This document shows positions 48,401 to 56,500 of a stretch of 64,000 nt of DNA, piece by piece. The stretch is taken from NCBI RefSeq assembly GCF_000002985.6, contig NC_003280.10:13822501-13886500 (forward strand), given 5' to 3'. Origin of the DNA: Caenorhabditis elegans (taxonomy: Eukaryota; Nematoda; Chromadorea; Rhabditida; Rhabditidae). Position 1 is the first letter of the stretch. The number at the start of each line of letters is the position of its first letter. The notes beneath the pieces were generated by a model. It had not been told where the DNA came from. It was given only the letters and a program-made list of their open reading frames with translations, and did no database searches. The position numbers were made by a program, and so were the translations under genes.

Positions 48401-49401
48401 ATTTTCTGATTTTTAGGCAGTTTTTTCATAATTTTTCGCTTAATTTTCAAATTTTTAGGCGGTTTTTTTCATATTTTCAGAAAGAAAAATTTTTTTGATT
48501 TTTTTTGCTGAAAAACTGCGGATTTTCGGATTTTTAGGCAGTTTTTTCGTAATTTTTCCGCTTTTTTTTTTCGATGAAAATCGTTATTTTTCGCTTAAAA
48601 AATGGGAAATTTCTGATTTTTAGGCAGTTTTTTTCACAATTTTCACGATTTTTTGCTAAGAATCGGAATTTAAATTTTATTGAATTTTCGGATTTTTAGC
48701 CAGTTTTTTCATAATTTTTCACGGTTTTTCTATTAAAAAACCGGAATTTTTCGAATTTTCGGGGGTTTTTTTGCATTTTTTCCGGGAAAAATGCTCACTG
48801 GCTCTGGATATTTGGCATATCTTGTTCCTTTTAAGAAAAATGGGTCTCGTAGTCCGTGAATGAAGATTGCTTCGATCGAATTGCACAGATTTTGGGTGAT
48901 TTCGCTGAAAATGGGGATTTAAGCTGAATTTTCACATTATTTGGCAGTTTTTCTAATAAAAATCGGGATTTTTTGAATTTTTGTCGATTTTCTGAGATTT
49001 TTTCCACAAAATTGTGAATCGTCACGGCATTTTTTGAGTTTCTATCAATTTTTTTTTTTTTTTTTCAATAAATTTTTTGAAAAAAGTGCAAAATTGTACC
49101 GATTTCCCTCGAATTTTACGCTATTTTATGAATTTTTCCCCGAAATTCCATTGATTTTATCGATTTTTATAGAAAAAATTCGATTTTTAATGATTTTGCA
49201 CGATTTTAGTCAATTTTCTTCGATTTTTAATGATTTTCAACTCAATAAAAACCAAATTTACCTCGGCACATTCTCCCTTTTCGAGTGCGGAGAAGCTATA
49301 GCAGCCTTCACAACATTATCAAGCTCCTTTTGCAAATCCGCACGGATTTTCTCCTGTTTCAGTTTCTGAGCCGGTGTTAATTGGGGGGGCGCTGAGGCCA
49401 T
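33482..49401 (-). CDS. RUN and Rubicon-homology domain protein, PLEKHM1-like
   Basis: Eleven exons: 49401-49262, 48904-48799, 47524-47349, 45931-45582, 43884-43445, 41590-41230, 40350-40220, 36298-36221, 36166-35781, 34853-34328 and 33625-33482, giving 945 residues in one frame. Residues about 45-200 form a RUN domain (NLCNSIEAIFIHGL, FWPFVSKF, SRAWIRIVLNE). Residues about 260-690 are Ser/Glu-rich and disordered. Residues about 700-935 are the zinc-binding Rubicon-homology domain (CAMC, YYCTEC, IPARVVMDWDW, CTLCKQKGFCCELC, FHVECW, CPKC). This pairing is typical of PLEKHM1-type Rab7 adaptors of late endosome, lysosome and autophagosome fusion; no PH domain was seen. The exon 3 donor (GTCAGT) was chosen to keep frame. 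A trans-splice site lies just before the ATG. Confidence 0.88.
33715..34325. repeat. CTACAGTAACC tandem repeats in the last intron of the RUN-domain gene
   Basis: More than 20 copies of CTACAGTA(A/T), spaced irregularly with AAAATTTGAACCC linkers. They fill almost the whole intron between the last two exons, inside the stretch encoding the zinc-binding domain. Confidence 0.88.
34935..35013 (-). repeat. Interstitial telomere-like repeat, opposite orientation
   Basis: About 80 bases of GCCTAA units (TTAGGC on the minus strand) with a few variants, in intron 9 of the RUN-domain gene. Confidence 0.85.
36360..36880. repeat. TATACATGTGTATA-type satellite in intron 7
   Basis: An alternating purine-pyrimidine region rich in ATACATGTGTATATATTATA, a self-complementary repeat. 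It resumes at 37187-37250 on the far side of an inserted miniature element. Confidence 0.8.
36879..37191. mobile_element. CACGTGGTCGCTGG-ended miniature element
   Basis: The element is 36885-37185 (301 bases), with inverted ends CACGTGGTCGCTGGCTGTC and GACAGCCAGCGAGCACGTG. CATTAT is duplicated on both sides (36879-36884 and 37186-37191). The interior includes two GACGCAGA/TCTGCGTCTC stretches in opposite orientation. There is no coding capacity. It interrupts the TATACATG satellite. Confidence 0.9.
37247..37356. mobile_element. Decayed hAT-like miniature element
   Basis: 37255-37348 starts CAGGGATGGGCGGC and ends GCCGCTCACCGCTG. Flanks TTAGACAT and TTATACAC match at six of eight positions, fitting an aged 8-bp duplication. 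Third full relative of the elements at 17650 and 28186. Confidence 0.65.
37400..37800. other. Unique block in intron 7, unassigned
   Basis: GC-richer sequence with ACCCGATAGCGATAACGCGC and a hairpin GTAGAGTGGTGGTTATCATTG/ACCACTAC near 37586-37615 that faintly recalls the sbRNA loop. No promoter elements of the sbRNA type were seen, so I do not call an RNA gene. Confidence 0.3.
37805..37860. mobile_element. Half copy of the CACGTGG-ended element
   Basis: CACATGGAGTTAGAAAGTCC, then CATTTCGCTTTGATCTACAA and AAAATGCGCGGGAG match the left half of the copy at 32226. The right half is missing. Confidence 0.7.
37870..38120. repeat. AAGGATCCTAAGGATCTTAT tandem repeats
   Basis: Units of about 10-21 bases built on AAGGATCYTA; three near-perfect copies of AATAATCCTAAGGATCTTAT at 38041-38110. 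The region runs into the end of the open frame at 38087-38476. Confidence 0.85.
38087..38476 (-). CDS. Possible nested gene or alternative exon (129 residues)
   Basis: An open frame on the minus strand inside intron 7 of the RUN-domain gene, same strand. It encodes MRIRRASPLEPIFSSDMVAT..., then a Glu/Arg/Ser-rich helical stretch (EEEDEALERIRSLSKRL, DVVSDVKDSLFRKFVKSTL). Base composition is coding-like. Two readings fit: a small single-exon gene, or an extra in-phase exon ending at GTGAAGTG before a GTAGGT donor at about 38176. The only acceptor available for the second (CCTTGAAG) is poor. No family is recognised. Confidence 0.45.
   Translation of the reverse strand: MRIRRASPLEPIFSSDMVATTSVFDTMTQEEEDEALERIRSLSKRLSSIASSAGGGRRSSLLADVVSDVKDSLFRKFVKSTLSLVTTMRKEEKRSVKELFCEVVGGSSFRSCFGSNLRTRILIRSLGLL
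39040..40070. repeat. GCCGAATTGCCGAGATTCTC tandem repeats in intron 7
   Basis: Units of about 75-90 bases join TTGCCGGAATCAAGTAGAAG, TTGCCGAATTGCCGAGATTC and AAAATTTTTTGGAAATATTGCC. At least ten units are present, and 39590-39650 and 39656-39715 are almost identical. Open frames up to 198 residues here are artefacts. Confidence 0.88.
40440..41225. other. Intron 6 of the RUN-domain gene
   Basis: AT-rich low-complexity sequence, no feature beyond GAATTTTCTGA-like repeats. Confidence 0.5.
41990..45560. repeat. TTTTCGGCAATTTTCAGCC tandem repeats in introns 4 and 5
   Basis: Hundreds of short units of the form GGCAATTTT, CAGCCAATTTT, GGTCAAATTTT and ACAGAATTTTC fill the introns on either side of exon 5 (43445-43884). 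The plus-strand frames they create (Asn/Phe/Gln/Ser-rich, up to 223 residues) are non-coding. Confidence 0.88.
45980..46800. repeat. Same repeat family in intron 3, with a recent internal duplication
   Basis: 46221-46367 and 46551-46694 are essentially identical (including TTTTCGGCTTTCGTGTTGGC), apart from a few bases in a T run. This is much closer than neighbouring units, so the larger duplication is recent. Confidence 0.85.
47560..48780. repeat. GATTTTTAGGCAGTTTTTTC tandem repeats in intron 2
   Basis: Units of about 110-140 bases contain GCTGAAAAACTGCGGATTTT, GGATTTTTAGGCAG and CATAATTTTTCGCTTAA. The same array is found at 50925-51600 in the NDUFB8 gene. Confidence 0.88.
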
Positions 49402-49465
49402 TTGGGTGGTTTTCTGGAAAATTCCGCTTAAATTTTCTGTTTTTCGCCTTATTTATTAGTTTTTT

Positions 49466-49481
49466 GGGGGGGGGGGGGGGG
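49466..49481 (+). repeat. Run of 16 G near the start of the RUN-domain gene
   Basis: A perfect poly-G tract about 65-80 bases upstream of the ATG at 49401. Such tracts fold into G-quadruplexes and in C. elegans are kept stable by the DOG-1 (FANCJ-type) helicase. Confidence 0.95.
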
Positions 49482-49741
49482 AATTTTAATCTTTGATGCG
49501 CTAATTTATCAAAATAAACTGGTTTTTGAGCGCTAAACCGGTTACTTTTTAGTACTAAACTAGATAATTTTGGTAGAAAATGAGGAAATAAAGCTGAAAA
49601 ACTGAACAAAAATCTGCAAACCAATTTTTCAGTGAAATTAAGCACGGGGAACAAAGAAAAAAAGTTGGTTATCATAATTTTTATCAGTTCAGAGACTCCG
49701 TTTTCGCACTTTCGATTCCTTACATTCAGCCGTTTGAACAT

Positions 49742-50370
49742 TGTTAGAAGGCGAATCTGTTGGAGGAGGTTTCATTCGCCGAAAAAAATACGATGAAATG
49801 ATGAAATTTCGGCCTGTAAATTGAGAGAAATCGATGAGTCACGTCTGCAATGGGACAGAAGAAGGGGGAAAAAAATGTTAAATAAACAATTATTGCTGCT
49901 TTATTTCACACAAAAATCAATAAAAAACAATAAAATTCGATTGCTGATAGCGTCACAAGACCGGTTCACGTGATAGGTGGTGGAAAAAAAACCAAAAAAT
50001 TGGTTTTTTTGCTGAATTTTAACTTTACATAGCCAATTTTCGCCACTAAATTCAATTTTCCAGTGAATTTGGCGCCAAAAACCAGATTTTTCTTGAATTT
50101 CGACATTTTTCTCTCCGAGCAATAAAAAAAATAAAATATAAACAATTTAAAAAGCGAGAGAGCACACAAAACGAGGAGACGCAGAGTTGGGTCTCACCAC
50201 GCCCGCAGGTACGGTAGCACTTGTTTCACGTGTGCGAATTTCTAAAACGGAGGGTCTCTTTATCGATTCTTGCGGATTTAAATTGTTTTTTTTGTTTTAC
50301 GCGGATTTTTTCGGTTTTTTTCGGTTTTTTTTCGGAAAAAATGTTGAAAATAATCATTATTATTACAGGC
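49742..50370. promoter_or_regulatory. Divergent promoter region, RUN-domain gene and NDUFB8
   Basis: The two genes start head to head about 970 bases apart. CGTGAACCGG and TTTCACGTGTGCG (an E-box CACGTG at about 50227) lie here, with little repeat content at about 49900-50260. Confidence 0.45.
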
Positions 50371-52718
50371 ATGCTCGCCCCACGCTTGATAAAGGCGATT
50401 AATGCCAGCAGATCGCTCCATCTGGCAAGAATCATGTCCAGTGAGTTTTTCGGCTTTAAAAAAATGGATTTTCCTTCCAAATTCAACGAAAATTAAAGAA
50501 AAACGAAGCTCATTTCCAGTGCGCGGACCTCTAACCTTCGACGGCTGGTACCCACGTGATCACAAGCCAAGCGCGCCGCCAACAAACGAGGAAGAGCGTC
50601 GCGCCGCCGCCGTCAAATACGGCCTCAGACCAGAAGACTATCAATCAATGGACAAAGACGACGTGATCAAGTTCGCCGGAGACTATCCAGACCTCGGTGT
50701 AATCACCTACGACCACAAGGATCCGTATGAGGCGTGGACCGATCGGCAGAATCGCCGGAATTGGGGAGAGCTCGTGCCGATCGATATGATGCGCTATCGA
50801 GGCGATCGTCTCACGTTTACAGGCCTCGAGGCGGAAGATTACACCACGTAGGTGGAGGAGAAAAATGCTATAAAAATGAAAAATTTCGAGACAAATGGCC
50901 AGAAATTGTGCAAAAAATAGCAATTTTATTGAATTTTTCGATTTTTAGGCAGTTTTTTCATAATTTTTCGCTTAATTTTCAAATTTTTAGGCGGTTTTTT
51001 TTCATATTTTCAGAAAGAAAAATGTTTTTGATTTTTTTTGCTGAAAAACTGCGGATTTTCGGATTTTTAGGCAGTTTTCTCATAATTTTTCACGATTTTT
51101 TGATGAAAAATGCGAAATTTCAATGAATTTTCTGATTTTTAGGCAGTTTTTTTCATAATTTTTTCATGATTTTTTGATGAAAATCGGAATTTTTCGCTTA
51201 AAAGATGGGCAATTTTATTGAATTTTTCGATTTTTAGGCAGTTTTTTCATAACTTTTCGCTTAATTTTCAAATTTTTAGGCGGTTTTTTTTTCATATTTT
51301 CAGAAAAATTTTTCAGAAAGAAAAATGTTTTTGATTTTTTTTTTGCTGAAAAAACTGCGGATTTTCTGATTTTCAGGCATTTTTTCATAATTTTTCACAA
51401 TTTTTTTTCAATGAAAATCGGTATTTTTCGCTTAAAAAATGGGTAATTTTATTGAGTTTTTGGATTTTTAGGCAGTTTTTTCATAATTGTTCGCTTAAAA
51501 AATGCGAAATTTTGTTGAATTTTCTGATTTTTAGGCAGTTTTTCAAAATTTTTCACGATTTTCTGACTAAAAACCGGAATTATTGAAATTTTCAGGGTTT
51601 TTTTTTCCAATTTTCACGAAAAATGCTCACTGGCTCTGGATATTTGACATATCTTGTTCCTGTTTTTGAAAAAAAAATGGGTCTCGTAGTCCGTGAATTT
51701 TGAATTGATTTTTTGCACAGATTTTGGGTAATTTCGCTGAAAAATGTGTATTTTATGGGTTTTTGGGCAGTTTTTTCCATAATTTTTCACTATTTTTAGG
51801 TAAAAATTCGGAATTTCTGATTTTCAGCCAGTTTTTTTTTCATTATTTTCTCCGATTTTCTAATAAAAAAGCGAATTTTTCGCTGAAAAATGCGAATTTT
51901 AGTCCAATTTTCTGATAAAAATCCGAAAATTCGCAGATTTTTCGGGTAATTTCGCCCTAAAACTTAAGTTTTTCATAATTTTCCCCGATTTTCTGATAAA
52001 ACTCCGAATTTTTTCCCTTAAAAAAGTGGATTTTCGTATTTTTAGGCAGTTTTTTTCATAATTTTTTGAAAAAAAGAGGAATTTCTCGTATTTTGGCTAA
52101 AAAAATGACGAATTTTTTTTGATTTTCCTGAAATTTCATTGATTTTTTTTGAATTTCTCGTCGGATTTTCCACAGGTTTTTTAAATTTTTTAAAGGATTT
52201 TTCAGTTGATTTTCTGAGATTTTTTCACTAAATTGAGAATTTTCGTTCGATTTCCTGGAAATTTTTTTGACATTTTTCAAATTATTTACTGATTTTCTTG
52301 CCTCTTATTACGGGTTTTCACCGATTTTTAGCGAAAAAATCTACCGATTTTATCGATTTCGTATCTCTCGGATTTTCTTGAATTTTTGCAGCGATTTTTA
52401 GTATTTTCGGTGAAAAAAATGTGGATTTTCTAAATTTTGCGATTTTTTTTTAATTTTCGGATTTTTAGGCTGTTTTTTTTTGTTTTTTTTTTCTAATTAA
52501 TTTATCCAATTTTCAGCTGGAACTCGATCGTTATGTGCCTCCGCGTGCTCGTACCGATGGCTCTCCTCGCCTGGTACTTTACCAACGAACATCCGAACGC
52601 GCTCCGTTGGAAGAATCCGGCAATGCCGAAGCAGTATTCATACGATTTCTACCGTGCCTACCCGTTCGACGATCCACGCAAATACCCAATTGTCAACTAT
52701 TCGTTTGATTTGGAATAG
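50371..52718 (+). CDS. NADH dehydrogenase 1 beta subcomplex subunit 8 (NDUFB8)
   Basis: Three exons: 50371-50440, 50520-50847 and 52517-52718, giving 199 residues (human NDUFB8 has about 186). This is an accessory subunit of mitochondrial complex I. The start MLAPRLIKAINASRSLHLAR is a typical basic mitochondrial presequence. NDUFB8 signatures include GDYPDLGVITYDHKDPYEAW, WTDRQNRRNWGELVPIDMM and a single membrane helix (CLRVLVPMALLAWYF), then the PKQYSYDFYRAYPFDDPRKY end. The ATG follows TTATTACAGGC, a trans-splice site. I recall this gene as Y51H1A.3. Intron 2 (1.67 kb) holds a duplicated piece of the neighbouring RUN-domain gene. Confidence 0.93.
50880..51745 (-). pseudogene. Duplicated fragment of the RUN-domain gene (exon 3 edge, intron 2, exon 2)
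   Basis: 50888-50911 repeats the end of exon 3 (GAGACAAATGGCCAGAAAT, as at 47504-47523). The GATTTTTAGGCAG array follows. 51619-51740 repeats exon 2: TGCTCACTGGCTCTGGATAT, GGGTCTCGTAGTCCGTGAAT and TTGCACAGATTTTGGGT are shared with 48792-48903. The exon copy has insertions and a replaced segment and cannot be translated through. Order and orientation are kept, so it is a direct duplication of about 1.4 kb shortened to about 0.87 kb. Confidence 0.9.
51746..52516. other. Rest of NDUFB8 intron 2
   Basis: AT-rich GATTTTC/GATTTTT-type low-complexity sequence with no feature. Confidence 0.5.
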
Positions 52719-52879
52719 AAAATTCCTTAGTTTCGGTTGTTTTTTTTTTGGTAGTTTTCTCCGTTTTCTCCTTTTTTGTACTATAAAATATTCGAATTTT
52801 ATCATTTTTTTTTTTGCCTTTTTTTTGCCCTTTTTTCAGCGTTTTTAACGCTTTTATACCTATTAATTCGTTTTTTTTG

Positions 52880-53490
52880 TTGCTTAAAATTGCGCCTAAT
52901 TGAAAAAAAAATTCCTAAATTTTATATGATTTTTTGAAAATTGAAAAAGTCTCAGTTTTCACCCCTAATTCCTATTTGAATTACCGCTAATTGGATTTGT
53001 TCGATGGAGCGCGCTTGCACGTTTTTAAGTTTATTTATTTTATTTTTTGTTATTTTCCACCGATTTTCAATTTTTTTTAGTTTTCGGTGTATTTTTACAT
53101 GAATTTTAGAGAAAAAGTCAAAATAAATGCTAAATTTCGATTAAAAAGCACGCTTACAGGCGTAAAAATGACAAAATTAATTAATTTCACTGATTTCGGT
53201 CTGTACGCATGGTTTTTATTCGAAAATTTGCATTTATTTCGACTTTTTCTCTAAAATTCAAGCAAAAATACACCGAAAACATTAAAAATCGGTGGAAAAT
53301 AACAAAAAATAAATAAATTTAGAAACGTGCAAGCGCGGCGCTCCAACGAACGAGTTCAATTGGCGGAAATTCAAATAGGAATTAGGGGTAAAAACTGAGA
53401 TTTTTTCAATTTTCAAAAAATCATATAAAATTTAGAAATTTTTTTTTGAATTTGGCGTGTTTTAAAGCAATTTTCCCACTGGCGCTACGC
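52880..53490. repeat. Foldback element between NDUFB8 and ing-3
   Basis: Left arm at about 52880-53140 and right arm at about 53215-53490 are inverted copies with scattered differences (CCTAAATTTTATATGATTTT, CACCCCTAATTCCTATTTGA, GGAGCGCGCTTGCACGTTT). The right arm ends next to CACTGGCGCTACGCTACTCC. No transposase. Confidence 0.8.
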
Positions 53491-53561
53491 TACTCCACTT
53501 TTAATTAATTAATTATTTGGAAAAAAAATTCAGAACTCGGCGCTGGACGCCCCCGCACAAA

Positions 53562-56500
53562 ATGCTCTTCCTCGATGATTTTTTAGAAAGTAAGTGGTTT
53601 TTTTTGTTGCAAACTTTTCCCCTATAAAAACACCCAAATTTTCAACGTTTTCCAGTGCTCGATGAGCTGCCTGCCGAGCTGAAGGAGAGAAGCGATGAAA
53701 TTCGGCGAATCGACAATGAAGTTGAATGTAAAATTTCGAAATTTTTCTGAATTTTTCCCTTCATTTTTTCGAATTTTTAGCCCGTCTAAACCGTAATCGA
53801 GAGGCGATCAACGATTTTTTCGAGAGAACCGGCGTAAATATGCCCGAGGAGCAGAGAAAGGAGCGCTGCAAGGTTTTGCAGGAGGTGAATTTCATGAAAA
53901 TTCCTGGAACTCGAATTTGGCAGCAAATTGACACGAAAACGCAGGAAAAAGTTGATTTTTGCCACAAAAACGGCTAAAATTCGTGAAAAATGAGAAATTT
54001 CGCTATAAAACCCGTTTTTCTAGCTTTTTCGTGAAGAAAAATGAGAAAAAATGGGATTTTTTTGTACTTTGCCTGATGTCATTTTTTCACTTTTTAAGCT
54101 TTTTTTTCCCACAAAACACCAAAAGTGCTCAAAAATACTCAAAGTGAATGACGTCTAAAAACACTAAAATGAGGTCGAAAAACTCAAAAAGTTGCTCAAG
54201 ATCCGACCAAGTTGTAACCTTTTCGGAAAAAAACCTAAAATTAGAATTTTGTCGTTTTTGATCGTTTTTTGAAGCTTTTTCTTCACAAAAATAGCTTAAA
54301 AACGCAAAAATTAGCCCAAAACGCTTATAAATCTCAAAATGCATCCAATTTTTCAAAATTTTCCGCTAAAAATAAAGGAAATACCGAAATTTTCAAAAAA
54401 TGAGCATTTTTCCGCGAAAAAATCCCAAAATTCCGCTAATTTTTCAGAATTTCTCGGAAAAAAACGGTCGAAAAAATTCCTTTTTTCACTGAAAATCTTT
54501 TTTAAAAAACAGGACAAAAAATCGCAAAATTCAGACAATTTTTCGGAATTTCTTGTTAAAAAGTGAAAAAAAAGCTGAAAATTTAGCTTTTTTCACGAAA
54601 AAAAATTGAAAATTCAACTAATTTTTGGGAAAAAACATTTACATTTGCATTTTCTAATTTTTTTTTCGTGGTTTTCTAAAAAAAACTTTCAAAATCTCAA
54701 AATACAACCAATTTTGCCGAAATTCTTGGAAAAAAACCCTAAATTTGCATTTTCTATTAATTTTAAAAGCTTTCTCCCCCAAAACTACCTTATAATCCCA
54801 AAAAATCAGCCAATTTTTCTAATTTCTCTTTAAAAAAAAAGCTGAAAAATTAGCTTTTAAAAAAAAAAAAAGCTTAAAAATCCCAAAATGCCAATTTTCC
54901 AGATTTTCTCGCGTTGAAAGTGAAGGAAATGCCGAAATTATAAAAAAAAATTAGCTGTTTTCACAACAAAAAAAAAGTCGAAACCCCCGAAAAATCATAA
55001 AATCAACCAATTTTTCAGAATTTCTCTTTAAAAAGTAAAAAAAAGCTCAAAAATTTGCTTTTTTTTTTCAATAAAAATTTTAGAATTCAACCATTTTTTC
55101 AAAATTTCTCGTTAAAACGTTGAATAAGCTCAAAAAAAAGTTTTTATCACAAAAATAGCTGAAAAATGGCAAAATTTCTCTTAAAAAATGAAAAAAAAAG
55201 TTCAAAAATTTGCTTTTTCACAAAAAAAAAATTGAAAAAACCCAAAAAATTGCAACCAATTTTCTTCAGGAATTCTCCACAATCCGCGTGCTAGCTCAAC
55301 GCAAATATCTAATCGCCGAAAAAATGCAAGAACTCCTCAAAAAGTACAAAGTTCACTTGGAAAAGGAGAAAACCACGTTCCAGTGTGAAATGGAGGCCGA
55401 CAATTCAGGAGTGACCGAAATGATCGAAAAACGATATACCCAACACGTCGAATCTCTGCTCACAGCGAGAAAAGAACGAAAACGTCGTCATCGCGTGGGC
55501 GGTGGTGGTGGTGGTGGAGGATCGTCGTCGAGAGCATCGACAGTCGCTTCGGGACCACTTTTATCGAAAGAATCAAAGGACAAAATTCAGCGGATCCTTC
55601 AGGAAGGTGTTCGTCTTCGAATGGATCTTTCCGATGAGTCGGCACAATCGGCACTATCATCGGCTATACCATCACCAGCGCCACGTGGGCGCCCGCCAAA
55701 GATCGCAAAGGATCAGCTGTTGCTGTCGTCGGCGGCGATGGTGGTGGCCAGTGATGATTGTCTGACGCCAGTGCCACCAACACCGACGGCTAGGGTGAGG
55801 AGCTAGCTGAAAATTCGAGAAAATTCGCAAAATTTGGAGCCCACCTACCACGGCCTCCTGTTCAAAGAACTGGCGAAATTTCGAATTTTAGCTAAATTTT
55901 GAATTTTCAAATAATATTTTTCAAACATTTTTGAATTTCAGCCTAAAATCCGCAAAATTTGATCGTACAAAAACCTCACAAAATTGATAAAATTTTCCCG
56001 TTTTTTGGGTGTTGTTACAAGAAAAATTTGACGAAATTTCGAGTTTTAGCGTAATTCGTCTCTTTTCAACTATTTTTTTAGCCTAACCGCCACATTTTTT
56101 AATAAAATTTACGAAAATTGGCCGTTTTTGGGTCATTTTGGACCGTTTTCAGCTAAAAATTAACTTTTTGTTTCGAATTTTCAAAATTAAACGAAATTTG
56201 GCTCTTTACTGACTAATTTTTAAGCCAAACCGCCATGATTTTCTGGAAAATCAGCCTATTTACAGGAGGACTAACGGTTTATTGACCCAAATTTTGTGCT
56301 CAAATGAACGAATTTCGTAATGAAACTGCTCGAAAATGTATTTATGGCGGTTCAAAATTTCGAAAATGACACTGATTTTAGCTAAAATCTCGAATTTTGG
56401 TCATTTTTCCGTGTCACAGCTGTAGGAAGTTGGTTTTTTTTGGAATTATCATCCTTCATTGCATATTTTGGTAGTTTATCTCATTTAATTTCATTGATTA

